NCBI RefSeq assembly: GCF_001570545.1
Contig: NZ_BBXD01000019.1
Location: 267,123-331,122, forward strand
Direction of reading: 5' to 3'
DNA length: 64,000 nt
DNA from: Herbidospora mongoliensis
GTDB taxonomy: Bacteria; Actinomycetota; Actinomycetes; Streptosporangiales; Streptosporangiaceae
In this document: positions 53,161 through 62,719 of the stretch, piece by piece
How the letters are laid out: every line of letters begins with the position of its first letter
Position numbering within the stretch: position 1 is the first letter of the stretch
Notes under the pieces: model-generated
The model's input: only the letters and a program-made list of their open reading frames with translations
What the model was told of the DNA's origin: nothing
Database searches by the model: none
Translations under genes and position numbers: made by a program

Positions 53161-53733
53161 ATGGCTGAGCACCCCGCCCCCTCGGTGCGCGCCTCCGACA
53201 AGGATCGCGACCATGCGGCCGAGCGCCTGCAGTCAGCCGCCGCCGAGGGCCGGATCGACCTGGACGACCTGGACCGACGGCTCACCGAGATCTACGGAGC
53301 CAAGACCCAGGCCGAACTGGAGCGCGCAGGCCAGGATCTTCCCGAGCCCGCCCGCACGGACACGCTGGTGGTGAGCGACGAACCCAGCTCCCACTTCGCG
53401 ATGAGTGTGTTCGGCTGGTTCACCCGCAGGGGCCACTGGGTCGCCCCACGCGACTTCACGTCGCTGTCGATGTTCGGCGGCGGCGAGATCGACCTACGCG
53501 ACGCCGCCTTCGCCGCCCGCGAGATCCGGGTCCGCGTCTTCGCTCTCTGGGGGTACGCGGAAGTCACCGTTCCCGACGACGTCGAAGTCGAGGTCAAGGG
53601 CTTCGGCCTGTTCGGGGCGTTCGACAGAAGCGCCGCCCACAGGAGGCGGGGAGCGCCACGCGTCGTCATCAGCGGGCTCGCCTTGTTCAGCGGCGTCCGG
53701 ACGAGAACCAAGCCGGCGCGGAGAACGCCCTGA
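53161..53733 (+). CDS. DUF1707 protein with LiaF-like C-terminus
   Basis: The 190-residue protein has an N-terminal DUF1707 segment (about 8-62, VRASDKDRDHAAERLQSAAA, GRIDLDDLDRRLTEIYGAKT). It also has a C-terminal beta-rich part (about 95-175, FGGGEIDLRDAAFAAREIRV, GYAEVTVPDDVEVEVKGFGL) like the cell-wall-active antibiotic response domain of LiaF. No membrane helix is seen between them, unlike many DUF1707 proteins. A role in envelope stress is suggested by the LiaF part only. Confidence 0.78.
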   Translation: MAEHPAPSVRASDKDRDHAAERLQSAAAEGRIDLDDLDRRLTEIYGAKTQAELERAGQDLPEPARTDTLVVSDEPSSHFAMSVFGWFTRRGHWVAPRDFTSLSMFGGGEIDLRDAAFAAREIRVRVFALWGYAEVTVPDDVEVEVKGFGLFGAFDRSAAHRRRGAPRVVISGLALFSGVRTRTKPARRTP

Positions 53734-53781
53734 CCCGCCCGGACTGACCGAAAGCGCGCTTCCCGAACGGCTAGGCCTGGC

Positions 53782-54378
53782 TCACGCGGCATCAAGAGAG
53801 TCGAGCCAGGCGAGCAGGCGAGCACCCTCGCGTTCCATGACTGCCGGGTCGCGCAAGGCGTTGGCCAGCAGGGACATGCCCTGATAGGCACCCACCAAGG
53901 TGAGCGCCAGGCCATCGGGTTCCGGCTGGCCCAGCTCGCTGAACTGGCGTTCCACCCAGGTGAGCAGAAGCCGGATGACCCTGCCCGCCTCAACGTCCAA
54001 ACCGCCGTCGTCGCGCTTGTCCAGCTCGGCGGCGAGCGTGCCGGTCGGGCAGCCATAGCGCGCGGCGAGGTCGCGCTGGCTCACCCACGCCTTGATCAAC
54101 CCTTTGAGACGCTCACGGGGATCGGCGAGCTCGTCCAGGGAGCCTGTGAGCAGTTCGAGTTGCCGCGCGTGCTCGGACAGAGCGGCCGCGACCAGCTCGT
54201 CCTTGGTCTTGAAGTAGTAGTACACGTTGCCGACGGGGACCTCGGCCACCCGCGCGATGTCGGCGATGGTGGTGCGCTCGGCGCCTTGCCGGTGCACGAC
54301 TTCGGCCGCGGCCCTCATGAGCCGCTGCCGCTTCGCGTCGGCCGTCCGGGCTCGGGCGGACCCTTTCAAGTCAGTCAC
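53782..54378 (-). CDS. TetR-family regulator
   Basis: The 198-residue protein has LMRAAAEVVHRQGAERTTIA, IARVAEVPVGNVYYYFKTKD as its DNA-binding domain. A TetR_C_6-like ligand domain with an RYGCPTGTLAAEL motif follows. The GTG start at 54378 lies inside a palindrome, and no good ribosome site precedes it, so the message may be leaderless. It is divergent from an NmrA-type oxidoreductase gene, with two related boxes in the 76-base gap. Confidence 0.9.
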   Translation of the reverse strand: MTDLKGSARARTADAKRQRLMRAAAEVVHRQGAERTTIADIARVAEVPVGNVYYYFKTKDELVAAALSEHARQLELLTGSLDELADPRERLKGLIKAWVSQRDLAARYGCPTGTLAAELDKRDDGGLDVEAGRVIRLLLTWVERQFSELGQPEPDGLALTLVGAYQGMSLLANALRDPAVMEREGARLLAWLDSLDAA

Positions 54379-54439
54379 CTGACTAACTCTACGGCCTCAT
54401 CCGTGCTACGTTTTCCGTGAGTCAGCCAGCTAACTAACT
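54369..54439. promoter_or_regulatory. Two related boxes between TetR and NmrA-type genes
   Basis: AGTCAGTCA-CC-TGACTAACT (54369-54388) is a 20-bp palindrome with one mismatch that overlaps the TetR start. A looser copy, AGTCAGCCA-GC-TAACTAACT, occupies 54420-54439, just before the NmrA-type gene. They are plausible operators for both genes. Confidence 0.6.
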
Positions 54440-54454
54440 CCAGAGGACTCCATC

Positions 54455-55288
54455 ATGATCGTCGTCACAGGCGCCACCGGGAACGTCGGCCGCACGCTGG
54501 TCCGCATCCTCGCCGACCAGGGCCATGAGGTGACAGCCGTAGCCCGCCGCATCACCCGGGCCGACGTGCCCACCGGTGTCCAAGCCGTCGCAGCCGACCT
54601 CTCGCAGCCATCCGCCGACCTGCCCTCCGAGGTGGACGCGGTCTTCCTGCTGATCGGCGGAGACCTGATGATGGCCGGCGACCCCGCTCGCGTCGTCGCA
54701 CCGTTCGCCGGCTCCGGCAAGATCGTCTTGCTCAGCTCCCAGGGAGTGGCCACGCGCCCCGAGTCCTTGTCACACGGGCGGGCCTTCGCCGCCTTCGAGC
54801 AGGCCGTCATGGATTCCGGCGCCGAGTGGACCTTCCTGCGCCCCGGCGGCTTCGCCTCCAACGCCTACGCCTGGGCCTCCTCCGTCAGGGCCACCCGCAC
54901 GATCGCCGCACCCTTCGGCGAGATCGGCCTCCCGATCATCGACCCCGACGACATCGCCGCCGTGGCCGCCGCCACCCTGACTCAGCCGGGCCACGCCAAG
55001 GCGATCTACGAACTGACCGGGCCCACGCTCATCACCCCACGCCAGCGGGCGGCCGTCATCGCGGACGCCATCGGCGAACCCGTCACCTTCGTCGACCAGA
55101 CCCGGGAGGAGGCCCGCGCCCAGATGCTCACGTTCATGCCCGCCCCGGTGGCCGACACCACCCTCGACATCCTCGGCACCCCCACCGTCCGCGAACAGAC
55201 CGTCAGCCCCGATGTGGAGAGGATCCTCGGCCGGGCCGCCACCCCCTTCACGGGCTGGGCCAGGCACAACGCCGCCGCCTTCCGCTGA
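54455..55288 (+). CDS. NmrA-family NAD(P)-binding protein
   Basis: The 277-residue protein starts MIVVTGATGNVGRTLVRILA, the atypical SDR Rossmann loop. It has FLLIGGDLMMAGDP in place of the classical catalytic strand, and no YxxxK. These features and the size fit NmrA/QOR2-like redox-sensing or quinone-reducing proteins. A divergent TetR gene next to it suggests induction by an electrophile or quinone. AGAGGA precedes the ATG. Confidence 0.87.
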   Translation: MIVVTGATGNVGRTLVRILADQGHEVTAVARRITRADVPTGVQAVAADLSQPSADLPSEVDAVFLLIGGDLMMAGDPARVVAPFAGSGKIVLLSSQGVATRPESLSHGRAFAAFEQAVMDSGAEWTFLRPGGFASNAYAWASSVRATRTIAAPFGEIGLPIIDPDDIAAVAAATLTQPGHAKAIYELTGPTLITPRQRAAVIADAIGEPVTFVDQTREEARAQMLTFMPAPVADTTLDILGTPTVREQTVSPDVERILGRAATPFTGWARHNAAAFR

Positions 55289-55368
55289 CGCCTGAGCCGA
55301 TATAGCTCGCGTATATCCCGATGGACCAGCGTTCCGCCCTGTCAGGTCAACCGATGTGAAGGAGCGGA

Positions 55369-55773
55369 ATGCGGAAGATCTACAAGGTGGCCCTCGCCCT
55401 GGGGGCGATCTCGGCGCTTCTCGTCGGAACGGCACCGTCGGCCATGGCCGCCAGCGCCAACTGCTCGATCCTGCCGTTCTCGACCACCTGCACGACGGGC
55501 ACGGTGCCCGCCAACTCCTCCACCCACGACATCATGGTCATCGCCACGAACTGCTGGGCGCTGCAAGGTGGCAAGACCCTGAACATCAAGCTCCAGGACG
55601 TGGGCACCGGACAGTACTTCTGGCACAGCACCGTCCCTTACGGCTATGGGGCGTACATCAGGGTGCGCGGACTGTACGGCAACTACAAGCTGCGCCTGGA
55701 CGGCGAGCCCGGCCGCTCCGGCCAGCTCACCACCAACGTCACCGGCTGGACGCCGGGTCTGCGCGCCTGCTGA
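55369..55773 (+). CDS. Small secreted Cys-containing protein
   Basis: The 134-residue protein has a signal peptide (MRKIYKVALALGAISALLVG, cleavage after AMAASA) and a mature part of about 105 residues. The mature part has four Cys (33, 43, 63 and the C-terminal residue), aromatic Gly-rich strands (YFWHSTVPYGYGAYIRVRGL) and no known domain. It starts after AAGGAG. The stop abuts the stop of the convergent SARP-type gene with no base between. Its role is unknown. It resembles small actinomycete exported proteins of unknown function. Confidence 0.72.
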   Translation: MRKIYKVALALGAISALLVGTAPSAMAASANCSILPFSTTCTTGTVPANSSTHDIMVIATNCWALQGGKTLNIKLQDVGTGQYFWHSTVPYGYGAYIRVRGLYGNYKLRLDGEPGRSGQLTTNVTGWTPGLRAC

Positions 55774-58700
55774 TCAGCCACAGGTCACCTGGCGGGGAAG
55801 GCCGGCGGCGTAGGTGTCCCACTCGGCGGGGGTGAGGTCGCGTCCGGACGCCTGGCACAACCGGGTGGCCGCTTCGGCGGGGTCGAGGGACCAGCGGATG
55901 ATGCGGCCGGAGTCGTCACCGCTGATGAGTTCGCCCGCCGGGGTGAAGGTGAGGGCCTTGATCGGCAGGGTGGGGCCGGTCAGCCGGGCAAAGGGGCGTC
56001 GGCTGGCCAGGTCCCACACGATGATCGTGCGGTCCTCCCCCGCGGAGGCGAGCAGCCGTCCGTCTGCGCTGAAGGCGACGGCGTGCACGGGGGCGGTGTG
56101 GCCGGACAGGGTGGCGATGGTCCGTCCGGCCGGGTCGTGCAGTTTGACGGTACGGTCCGAGCCCGACGTGGCGATCGTCGCGCCGTCGGGGCTGAAGGCG
56201 ACGTCCAGGATCGACCCGTGGCCCGGCCGTACCCGGGAGATCTCCTTGTCCGTGTCGGTGTTCCAGAGCAGGAGCAGGTCCGACGGGCCGACCGAGACCA
56301 GCAGCGGGTCGCGCGGACTGTAGGCCACCACCGTCGACAGATAAGCCGAGCCGCCGAACGGCACCTGCTTGGGTTCGGCCGGGTCGGTGACGTCCCAGCG
56401 GAACCGGGTGAGCGCCGTCGTCACCAGCACCCGGCCCGAGGGGTCGAACGCCACGCTGGTGGTGGCGCCCGTGCCCGCGTAGTGGATCTCGCTCAGCCGC
56501 CGCCGGGTCGGCACGTCCCACAGGGTGATGCTGTGGTCGCGGCCGACGGCGGCCAGCACCCGGCCGTCGGGGCGGAAGACGATCGACCTGACCTGGTCGG
56601 GATGCCCGTCGAGGATGGCGAGGGGCTGTCCGGTCAGGTCCCAGAGGCGGACGGTCCTGTCGCTGCCGGCCGAGGCCGCGATCGTCCCGTCGGGGCTGAT
56701 CTGGAGATCGTTGACGGCCTGGCTGTGGCCGCCGAACAGCGGGACCGCCTGCTCGCGGATCACGATCGACCTGCCCATGCCGCCCGAGGCGAGCCGGGAG
56801 CCGTCGGCGCTGAGGGCCAGGGCCCGGGTCTCGGCCCGGCTGCGGTCGAGGTAGGTCTCCACGGGCTGCCTGCGGGTCAGGTCCCAGACGGTGATCATCC
56901 CGTCCTCGTCGGCCACCGCGACCCGGTCGCCGGCGGGCGCGGACACGTCCCACGCGTAGGGGCCGCTCGTCGGCAGCGCGAACAGCGAGGTGACCCCGTC
57001 GCGGGTCAGCCGCCAGAACCGGGCGCCGCCGGTGTCGGAGGCGGTGACCAGCGTCTCCCCGGAGACGATCACCCGGTGCAGGGCCTGTACGGGCACCTCG
57101 GCGTGGCGGCGGCCGGTGCGGACGTCCCACACGACCGTTTCGTCGGGTCCGGCGGCGACCAGCAGCGAGTTCCCGGCGCCGAAGGCCAGTGAGCCGATCT
57201 TCGGCCCACGTGTGTCGATCACGCGGTGGGCGCCGCCGGGCAGCGTCCACATGTCGATGGTGCCGTCGTCGTGGCCGACCGCGACCGTGCGGCCGTCGGT
57301 GGAGAAGGCCATGGCGGGGGTGACTTCGGTGAGCGGTTCGGTGAAGACGGCCTTCATCGTGGTGGTGTCCCAGACGACGACCGAGCCGCGCGCCTCGGCC
57401 GCGACCGGTGCGCGGGCGGTCGAGGCGAGGTAGCGCCCGTCGCCGCTGAACGCCACGGTCCTGGCGTAGAGGTCCACGTCGGTCAGATGGTCTTTGAGCG
57501 TGGCGATCCGGCGGTGGTTCCGGTCCCATACGGCGACCGTGCCGTTGACCCCGGCGGCGGCCATCATGCCGCCGTCGGGACTGAACGCCAGCGCGTAGAC
57601 GCCGGCGTCGTCGGCCTGGACCTCGACCCGCCGCCGGGCCGCCGCCGCCACGCTCAGCACTCCGCCGACGGTCTCGGCGTCGGCGGTGAGATCGTTGGCC
57701 GCCACCGCGAGCAGGCCCGCCAGGTCAGGGTCGGTGTCGAGCAGGAACCGGGCCGTCAGTGACAATCGGCCGGAGGCCGCGATGTGCTGCTGGCGTTCGG
57801 CCTCCCGCCCCTGACCGACCGCGACGGCGCCGCTGACGAAGGCCAGCACGAGCAGCGCCGCGATCCCGCCGACCATCCGCTTGAGCAGCCTGTTCCTGCG
57901 CCGCACCGCGTCGATCTCGCCCTGCTCGGCTGCTCTGGACGCGGCCAGGAAGTCAGCCTCCAGGGCGTTCGGCTCGCCGGGGTGCTCCTCGGCCCACGTG
58001 CGCGCCGACGACAGCCGCGCCCCGCGATAGAGCATGCCGGGATCGCGGCTCTGGCCGTCCCAGAGCCGGGCGGCCTCGGTGACGCCCCGGTGCACCAGCA
58101 GCGCCGCACGGTCGTCGGTGAGCCAGCCGCGCAGCCGGGGCCAGTTCCGGATCAGCGCCTCGTGCGCGACCTCGGCCGAGTCGGCGCTCAGGGTGACCAG
58201 CCGGGCGGCGGCCAGCCGCAGCAGCACCTCGGTGACCACCGGCTCCGCGGCGATGCCGACCAGTTCGGCCGGGGAGACCGGGCGGCGGGTGTCCTCCGTG
58301 CCCTCTCCCAGCGCCGACAGTCGCAGGAAGATCCGCCGGGCGACCTGGCGTTCCTCGGGGCCGAGGCCGGCGTACACCTGCTCGGCGGTTTGGGCGATGG
58401 CTCCGGCGACCCCGCCGGTGCCGTGGTAGGCGTCCAGAGTGAGCAGACTCCCCTCACGGGCCCGCCAGGTCTCCAGCAGGGCGTGCGAGACGAGCGGCAG
58501 CCCACCCGGTTCGGCCACGGCGGCGGCCACGATCTCGGCCAGCATCTCGGGCTGCACCCGCAGCCCCGCCCGCGCGGCCGGCCCGACGACGATGTCCCGC
58601 AGCTCGGCCGTCGACGGCGGCCCGACCAGCAACTGAGCCTCCCCGCCGAGCGCCTCGACCAGGTCGGGATAGCGGGTCAGCCGCCCCAGGAAGTCGGCCC

Positions 58701-59817
58701 GGACCCCCAGCACCACCCGCCGCCCGGGTTCCAGCAGCCGGGCCACGAACCCGCGCCGTTCCTCCTCGTCGGCGCAGAGCGTGAAGATCTCCTCGAACTG
58801 GTCCACGACCAGCAGCCCGCCGGTCTCCACCGGCACCTGGCCGAGCGGATGTTCCCCCGGCGTGATGAGCACACTGTCCGGCCGGACCCCGACCAGCCCC
58901 GCGCGCAGCAACGACGACTTGCCACTGCCGGAGGCGCCGAACACCGCCACGAGCGGCAACCGGTCGGCCAGCTCGACCAGCCGGTCCCGCAGCGCCTCCC
59001 GCCCGAAGAACCAGTCGGCGTCCGCCGCCTGAAAGGCCGCCAGTCCTCGGTACGGACACTCGCCGCTGTCGGCGGGAAGGGGGATCAGCTCCTCGTCCCC
59101 CCGCAACATCGCCTCGTGCAGCCGCCGCAGACCGAGACCGGGTTCGACACCGAGCTCCCGGTCGAGCGCCTGCCTCGCCTCGTGAAAGCTCTCCAACGCC
59201 TCGGCCGGCCGGCCGGACCGGTAGAGCGCCAGCATCAGATGCCCGCGCAGCCCCTCGCGGAAGGGATGCCGCCGGACCAGCTCGGCGAGGTCGGCGACAC
59301 TCTCCCCTGGACGCCCCGCCCCGAGCATGGCGACCGCCCACGACTCGGCCGCGGCGAGCCGGGCCTCCTCGAGACCGCGCGCGGCCTCGGCGACCGGCGG
59401 GCAGTCGACGAGCTCCTCGAACGCCTCGCCACGCCACAGCCCCAGTGCCTCCCCCAGCCTCTTGGCGGCCAGTTCGGCCTCCCCCGCCGCCAGCGCGGCG
59501 TCGCCCTCGGCCGTCAGGTCACGGAAACGGCGGGCGTCGAGCCCGGGAGCGTGCAGGGTGTAGCCGGCGGCCCCCCGGGTCAGTACGTCGTCGCCCAGGA
59601 CCCGGCGTAACCGGTGGACGTAGAGGTAGAGATTGTGCCGCGCCGAAGCGGGCGCCCGGTCGCCCCAGACCGCGTCGACCAGCGCTTCGGCCGAATGAGG
59701 CCGTCCGGCCCCGGCCAGCAGCACGGCGAGCGTCAGCCTCAGCTTGCGGGCGTCTCCGAGGTTGACCTCACGCCCGTCCCGGATGACCTGCAACGTCCCC
59801 AGCACGTTGAATTCCAT
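55774..59817 (-). CDS. SARP-type regulator with nSTAND1 NTPase, membrane helix and WD40 propellers
   Basis: The 1347-residue protein joins an OmpR/PhoB-like winged helix (1-92, VNLGDARKLRLTLAVLLAG), the BTAD domain (about 96-240) and a nSTAND1 NTPase. The NTPase has CPYRGLAAFQAADADWFFGR at 254-273, Walker A GASGSGKSS at 294-302 and Walker B LLVVDQFEE at 335-343. A hydrophobic helix (about 648-668) and over a dozen WD40 repeats (about 735-1320, with LWD/VWD ends) follow. AfsR-like proteins use such an ATP switch to control secondary metabolism. The membrane helix would put the sensor propellers on the other side of the membrane from the DNA-binding part, or may be buried. Confidence 0.88.
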   Translation of the reverse strand: MEFNVLGTLQVIRDGREVNLGDARKLRLTLAVLLAGAGRPHSAEALVDAVWGDRAPASARHNLYLYVHRLRRVLGDDVLTRGAAGYTLHAPGLDARRFRDLTAEGDAALAAGEAELAAKRLGEALGLWRGEAFEELVDCPPVAEAARGLEEARLAAAESWAVAMLGAGRPGESVADLAELVRRHPFREGLRGHLMLALYRSGRPAEALESFHEARQALDRELGVEPGLGLRRLHEAMLRGDEELIPLPADSGECPYRGLAAFQAADADWFFGREALRDRLVELADRLPLVAVFGASGSGKSSLLRAGLVGVRPDSVLITPGEHPLGQVPVETGGLLVVDQFEEIFTLCADEEERRGFVARLLEPGRRVVLGVRADFLGRLTRYPDLVEALGGEAQLLVGPPSTAELRDIVVGPAARAGLRVQPEMLAEIVAAAVAEPGGLPLVSHALLETWRAREGSLLTLDAYHGTGGVAGAIAQTAEQVYAGLGPEERQVARRIFLRLSALGEGTEDTRRPVSPAELVGIAAEPVVTEVLLRLAAARLVTLSADSAEVAHEALIRNWPRLRGWLTDDRAALLVHRGVTEAARLWDGQSRDPGMLYRGARLSSARTWAEEHPGEPNALEADFLAASRAAEQGEIDAVRRRNRLLKRMVGGIAALLVLAFVSGAVAVGQGREAERQQHIAASGRLSLTARFLLDTDPDLAGLLAVAANDLTADAETVGGVLSVAAAARRRVEVQADDAGVYALAFSPDGGMMAAAGVNGTVAVWDRNHRRIATLKDHLTDVDLYARTVAFSGDGRYLASTARAPVAAEARGSVVVWDTTTMKAVFTEPLTEVTPAMAFSTDGRTVAVGHDDGTIDMWTLPGGAHRVIDTRGPKIGSLAFGAGNSLLVAAGPDETVVWDVRTGRRHAEVPVQALHRVIVSGETLVTASDTGGARFWRLTRDGVTSLFALPTSGPYAWDVSAPAGDRVAVADEDGMITVWDLTRRQPVETYLDRSRAETRALALSADGSRLASGGMGRSIVIREQAVPLFGGHSQAVNDLQISPDGTIAASAGSDRTVRLWDLTGQPLAILDGHPDQVRSIVFRPDGRVLAAVGRDHSITLWDVPTRRRLSEIHYAGTGATTSVAFDPSGRVLVTTALTRFRWDVTDPAEPKQVPFGGSAYLSTVVAYSPRDPLLVSVGPSDLLLLWNTDTDKEISRVRPGHGSILDVAFSPDGATIATSGSDRTVKLHDPAGRTIATLSGHTAPVHAVAFSADGRLLASAGEDRTIIVWDLASRRPFARLTGPTLPIKALTFTPAGELISGDDSGRIIRWSLDPAEAATRLCQASGRDLTPAEWDTYAAGLPRQVTCG

Positions 59818-59900
59818 CCGGCTCCACGACTCCTGTCTGTCGGGCCAGCGCTGTTCACGAATGAGCCATCAAAACCGATCTTCAGGGCAACGATCAAGCC

Positions 59901-61097
59901 CTAGACCTCCTGCCGAGGGCGGAAGATCTTCCGTACGCCCGCCGCGATCCAGATCGTGCCCAGCGCGGCGTAGACCGCGAGGAGGGCGGGAGGGAAGGCG
60001 GAGGTGACCATCGCGCCGAGAGCCACCACCGCGAGGAGAACCGCCCAGCCGTACAGCACGCGCCGCCCGGCCGGGGAACCGGTGTGAGCGGCCTCCTGTA
60101 CGGGAGTCACCAGCGCCATGGTCGCCGCACCGGCCAACCCGAGCTCCTCCCAGCCGAGCCCGACGCCCAGGCCGACCAGGATCGCGCCCGCCCCCGCCAG
60201 GCCCAGGCAGAGCATGGACACCCGGGCCGCGGCGCGCTCGAACAGCAGCCGGGTGGCCTTGGCCCTGGCCAGCCGGAGCGTCGTCCAGGACTCGGCGATC
60301 CACGCCGCCCAGTGCAGCAACGCGATGATCACGAACACCAGGATGACCGGCGGCAGCGCGGGCAGCAGGAACAGCAGCCTCCAGCCGCCCACGAACCGCT
60401 GGCGCAGCCGCGACAACGTCCGCTGAACCGGGTTGCGCTCCTTCAGCGCGATCACCAGACAGTCCCTGGCCGATTCGAAGCCGGGGTTCAGGCGGAGCAC
60501 CTCGCGGAAGGACTCGGCGGCGGTCCTCGGGTCACCGGCGGCCAGTGCGGCGCGGCCGAGGGCCCAGTGCGCCCGCACGCTCTCCGGGTCGTTGGCCACG
60601 GCCTGGGCGGCGGCGGCCCTGGCCTGCTCGTGCTCGCCGAGCATGGTCAGCGCGATGGCCAGCAGGGCGGCCAGGTCGGCGTCCTCCGGCTCGATCCTGA
60701 GTCCGTAGCGGGCGCACTCGGCCATCTGGACCCAGTTGCGCCGCTTCATGTGCACGCGCGCCAGCAGCTCCCACAAAGGGGCGTACTCCGGCTGGAGGGC
60801 GATACCGGCGGCGCTCGCGCGCGCGGCCTCCTCGATCAGCCCCGCCATGTAGTGCACCTGGCCGGACAGGTAGTGCGGCATCCAGTCGTCGGGCGCGAGC
60901 CGCACCGCTTCGCCCGACTCCTCCAGCGCCTCGCCCGTACGGTCCTGCTGAACCAGCGCCAACCCCAGCAGCGCGTGCGCGCCGACGTGCTGGGGCTCCT
61001 CGGCGAGGAGCCCGCGCAGCTCGCGCTCGGCGTCCGCCGGGCGGCTCATCTGCAGTAACAGCCGTGCCCGCGCCAACGGGTCGCCTGTCTTCACCAT
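59901..61097 (-). CDS. TPR-repeat membrane protein
   Basis: The 398-residue protein starts at ATG 61097, which overlaps the AAA stop in ATGGTGA. It has TPR-like helical repeats (about 12-225, RPADAERELRGLLAEEPQHV, ALVQQDRTGEALEESGEAVR, PESVRAHWALGRAALAAGDP). About five hydrophobic helices (about 245-390) end the protein. It looks like an inner-membrane scaffold whose TPR part faces the coupled AAA ATPase. A long in-frame extension upstream into the AAA gene is a shadow. Confidence 0.75.
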   Translation of the reverse strand: MVKTGDPLARARLLLQMSRPADAERELRGLLAEEPQHVGAHALLGLALVQQDRTGEALEESGEAVRLAPDDWMPHYLSGQVHYMAGLIEEAARASAAGIALQPEYAPLWELLARVHMKRRNWVQMAECARYGLRIEPEDADLAALLAIALTMLGEHEQARAAAAQAVANDPESVRAHWALGRAALAAGDPRTAAESFREVLRLNPGFESARDCLVIALKERNPVQRTLSRLRQRFVGGWRLLFLLPALPPVILVFVIIALLHWAAWIAESWTTLRLARAKATRLLFERAAARVSMLCLGLAGAGAILVGLGVGLGWEELGLAGAATMALVTPVQEAAHTGSPAGRRVLYGWAVLLAVVALGAMVTSAFPPALLAVYAALGTIWIAAGVRKIFRPRQEV

Positions 61098-62443
61098 TTG
61101 CGCTGGATCCAGGGCATGAGCTCGTCCCAGGCCCCCGACTCGTTGGCGTGCATCACGTAGTTGCGCGCGGTCGCCATCCACTCGCGCACCGCCGTCGGCT
61201 TGGCCGCCTTGGCCGCCGCCAGCAGGTCGCGGGTCGACAGCGGGATCGCCCGCCCCGCGCGGATCGACTCGTGCAGCTTGACCTCGACCGCCCGGTCCAC
61301 CAGCCCCTTGAGATCGGCCCCGACGAGCTGGTCGGTGACCTTGGCCACCGCGCCGAAGTCGACCTCCTCCAGCGGCTTGTCGCGGCACAGGATGCGCAGG
61401 ATCGCCGCCCGTGCCGCCGCGTCCGGCGGCGGCACGAAGACGAGCTGATCGAACCGCCCCGGACGGCGGAACGCGACGTCGATGTACCAGGGCGCGTTCG
61501 TGGCGGCGAGCACCAGGACGCCTTCGTTCGCGCTCTGGTCGACACCGTCCAGCTCCGCCAGGAACTGGTTGACGAGCTGCCGAGTGTGCGCCTGCCGCAT
61601 GTCGGAGCGGCGCGCGGCCAGCGCGTCCACCTCGTCGAAGAACAGCACGCAGGGCCGATGACGGCGAGCCAGGTCGAACGTGGCGCGCAGATTCCGCTCA
61701 CTGGACCCGACGTACATGTCGAGGATGTCGGCCAGCCCGACGTTCACGAACGCCGCGCCGAGCTCACCGGCGGCAGCCCTGGCCAGGTGCGTCTTCCCGA
61801 CCCCCGGCGGCCCGTACAGCAGCACCCCGCCACCGGCGCGCTTGCCGAAGGCGGCGAACAGCTCAGGCTGCTGGACGGGCAGCAGCAGCTTGACCCGGAG
61901 CGCCTCCTTGACCTCGTCCATCCCGGCGACGTCGGCGAAACTGAAGGCCGACCGCTCGATCTCCGCGGTCGACTGCTCGTGGGTCGCCGAGGAAGGCGCC
62001 GGGTACGCGTCCCCGGCAGGCTGAGGCGGTGCGGCGGCCTCCGGGATCACCAGGCGCGCCGCCAGATCGGCGTCCGCGACGGACGGGTCACGCGAGACCG
62101 CCTCGTGGTAGCGGTAGGCCGCCTTGTACAGGTCCCCCTCGCCCAGCAGGGCACGGGCCGCCAGCACCCCCACACGCGGCGGATATCCACCTGCGGCGAG
62201 CAGCGGCTCCAGCACGGACAACGCCTCCCCGTGCGAACTCTGCCGGACGAACGCCTCGGCCAGCCCCGCCACGATGTCCGGATCCTTGGGCGCGAGCACG
62301 AGCGCGGCCCTGAACTCAGCCTCCGCATCGGCCAGATACCCCTTGTTCAACAACTGCTCGGCCAGGAGCCGGCGCAGCGGCAGGTTGTCCGGGGAGAGAC
62401 GAGCGGCCTCGCCCAGCGCCTTCAAACCGGGGTCGTCGACCAC
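61091..62443 (-). CDS. TPR-AAA ATPase (Cdc48/SpoVK-like)
   Basis: The 450-residue protein has an N-terminal TPR-like region (about 5-135, LRRLLAEQLLNKGYLADAEA, DPDIVAGLAEAFVRQ). A classic AAA domain (about 165-400) follows: Walker A GPPGVGKTHLA, Walker B VLFFDEVDAL, and the SRH with RRPGRFDQLVFV. The C-terminal helical part resembles the Cdc48/Vps4 lid. The family unfolds or remodels protein complexes. Its stop overlaps the TPR membrane gene, so the two are made together. GTG 62443 is preceded by AAGGGA at a longer than usual distance. Confidence 0.85.
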   Translation of the reverse strand: MVDDPGLKALGEAARLSPDNLPLRRLLAEQLLNKGYLADAEAEFRAALVLAPKDPDIVAGLAEAFVRQSSHGEALSVLEPLLAAGGYPPRVGVLAARALLGEGDLYKAAYRYHEAVSRDPSVADADLAARLVIPEAAAPPQPAGDAYPAPSSATHEQSTAEIERSAFSFADVAGMDEVKEALRVKLLLPVQQPELFAAFGKRAGGGVLLYGPPGVGKTHLARAAAGELGAAFVNVGLADILDMYVGSSERNLRATFDLARRHRPCVLFFDEVDALAARRSDMRQAHTRQLVNQFLAELDGVDQSANEGVLVLAATNAPWYIDVAFRRPGRFDQLVFVPPPDAAARAAILRILCRDKPLEEVDFGAVAKVTDQLVGADLKGLVDRAVEVKLHESIRAGRAIPLSTRDLLAAAKAAKPTAVREWMATARNYVMHANESGAWDELMPWIQRKW

Positions 62444-62719
62444 GTTGCCCAGTCCCTTCTGTGGGGATATCGGTGATCCAGAACTAGCTAAACTATCGAA
62501 TCTAACTCGGGCGGCGGTCTGTCTGTCATCCTTTGCGGCGTTTCACCACCGATCCGGGTGCGGGCTTCGAAAGCCGGCTACAACGCCGTCAGGCCACCAA
62601 GACGACGACAACGCTCCCGGACGCGACCGAGCAGCCCCGGAACCATCGCGTGTCCGAACTGCTGGACCATCCTCTGACGAGCGTCTGTCCTGGCTCCAGG
62701 CCGCACGATGGGCGGTGAA
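62444..62719. other. Gene-free stretch with promoter-like AT-rich region
   Basis: No ORF on either strand shows a family, ribosome site or signal peptide here. An AT-rich part (about 62480-62510: AGCTAAACTATCGAATCTAA) lies upstream of the AAA operon on the minus strand and may hold its promoter, but no -10/-35 pair is convincing. Confidence 0.5.
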
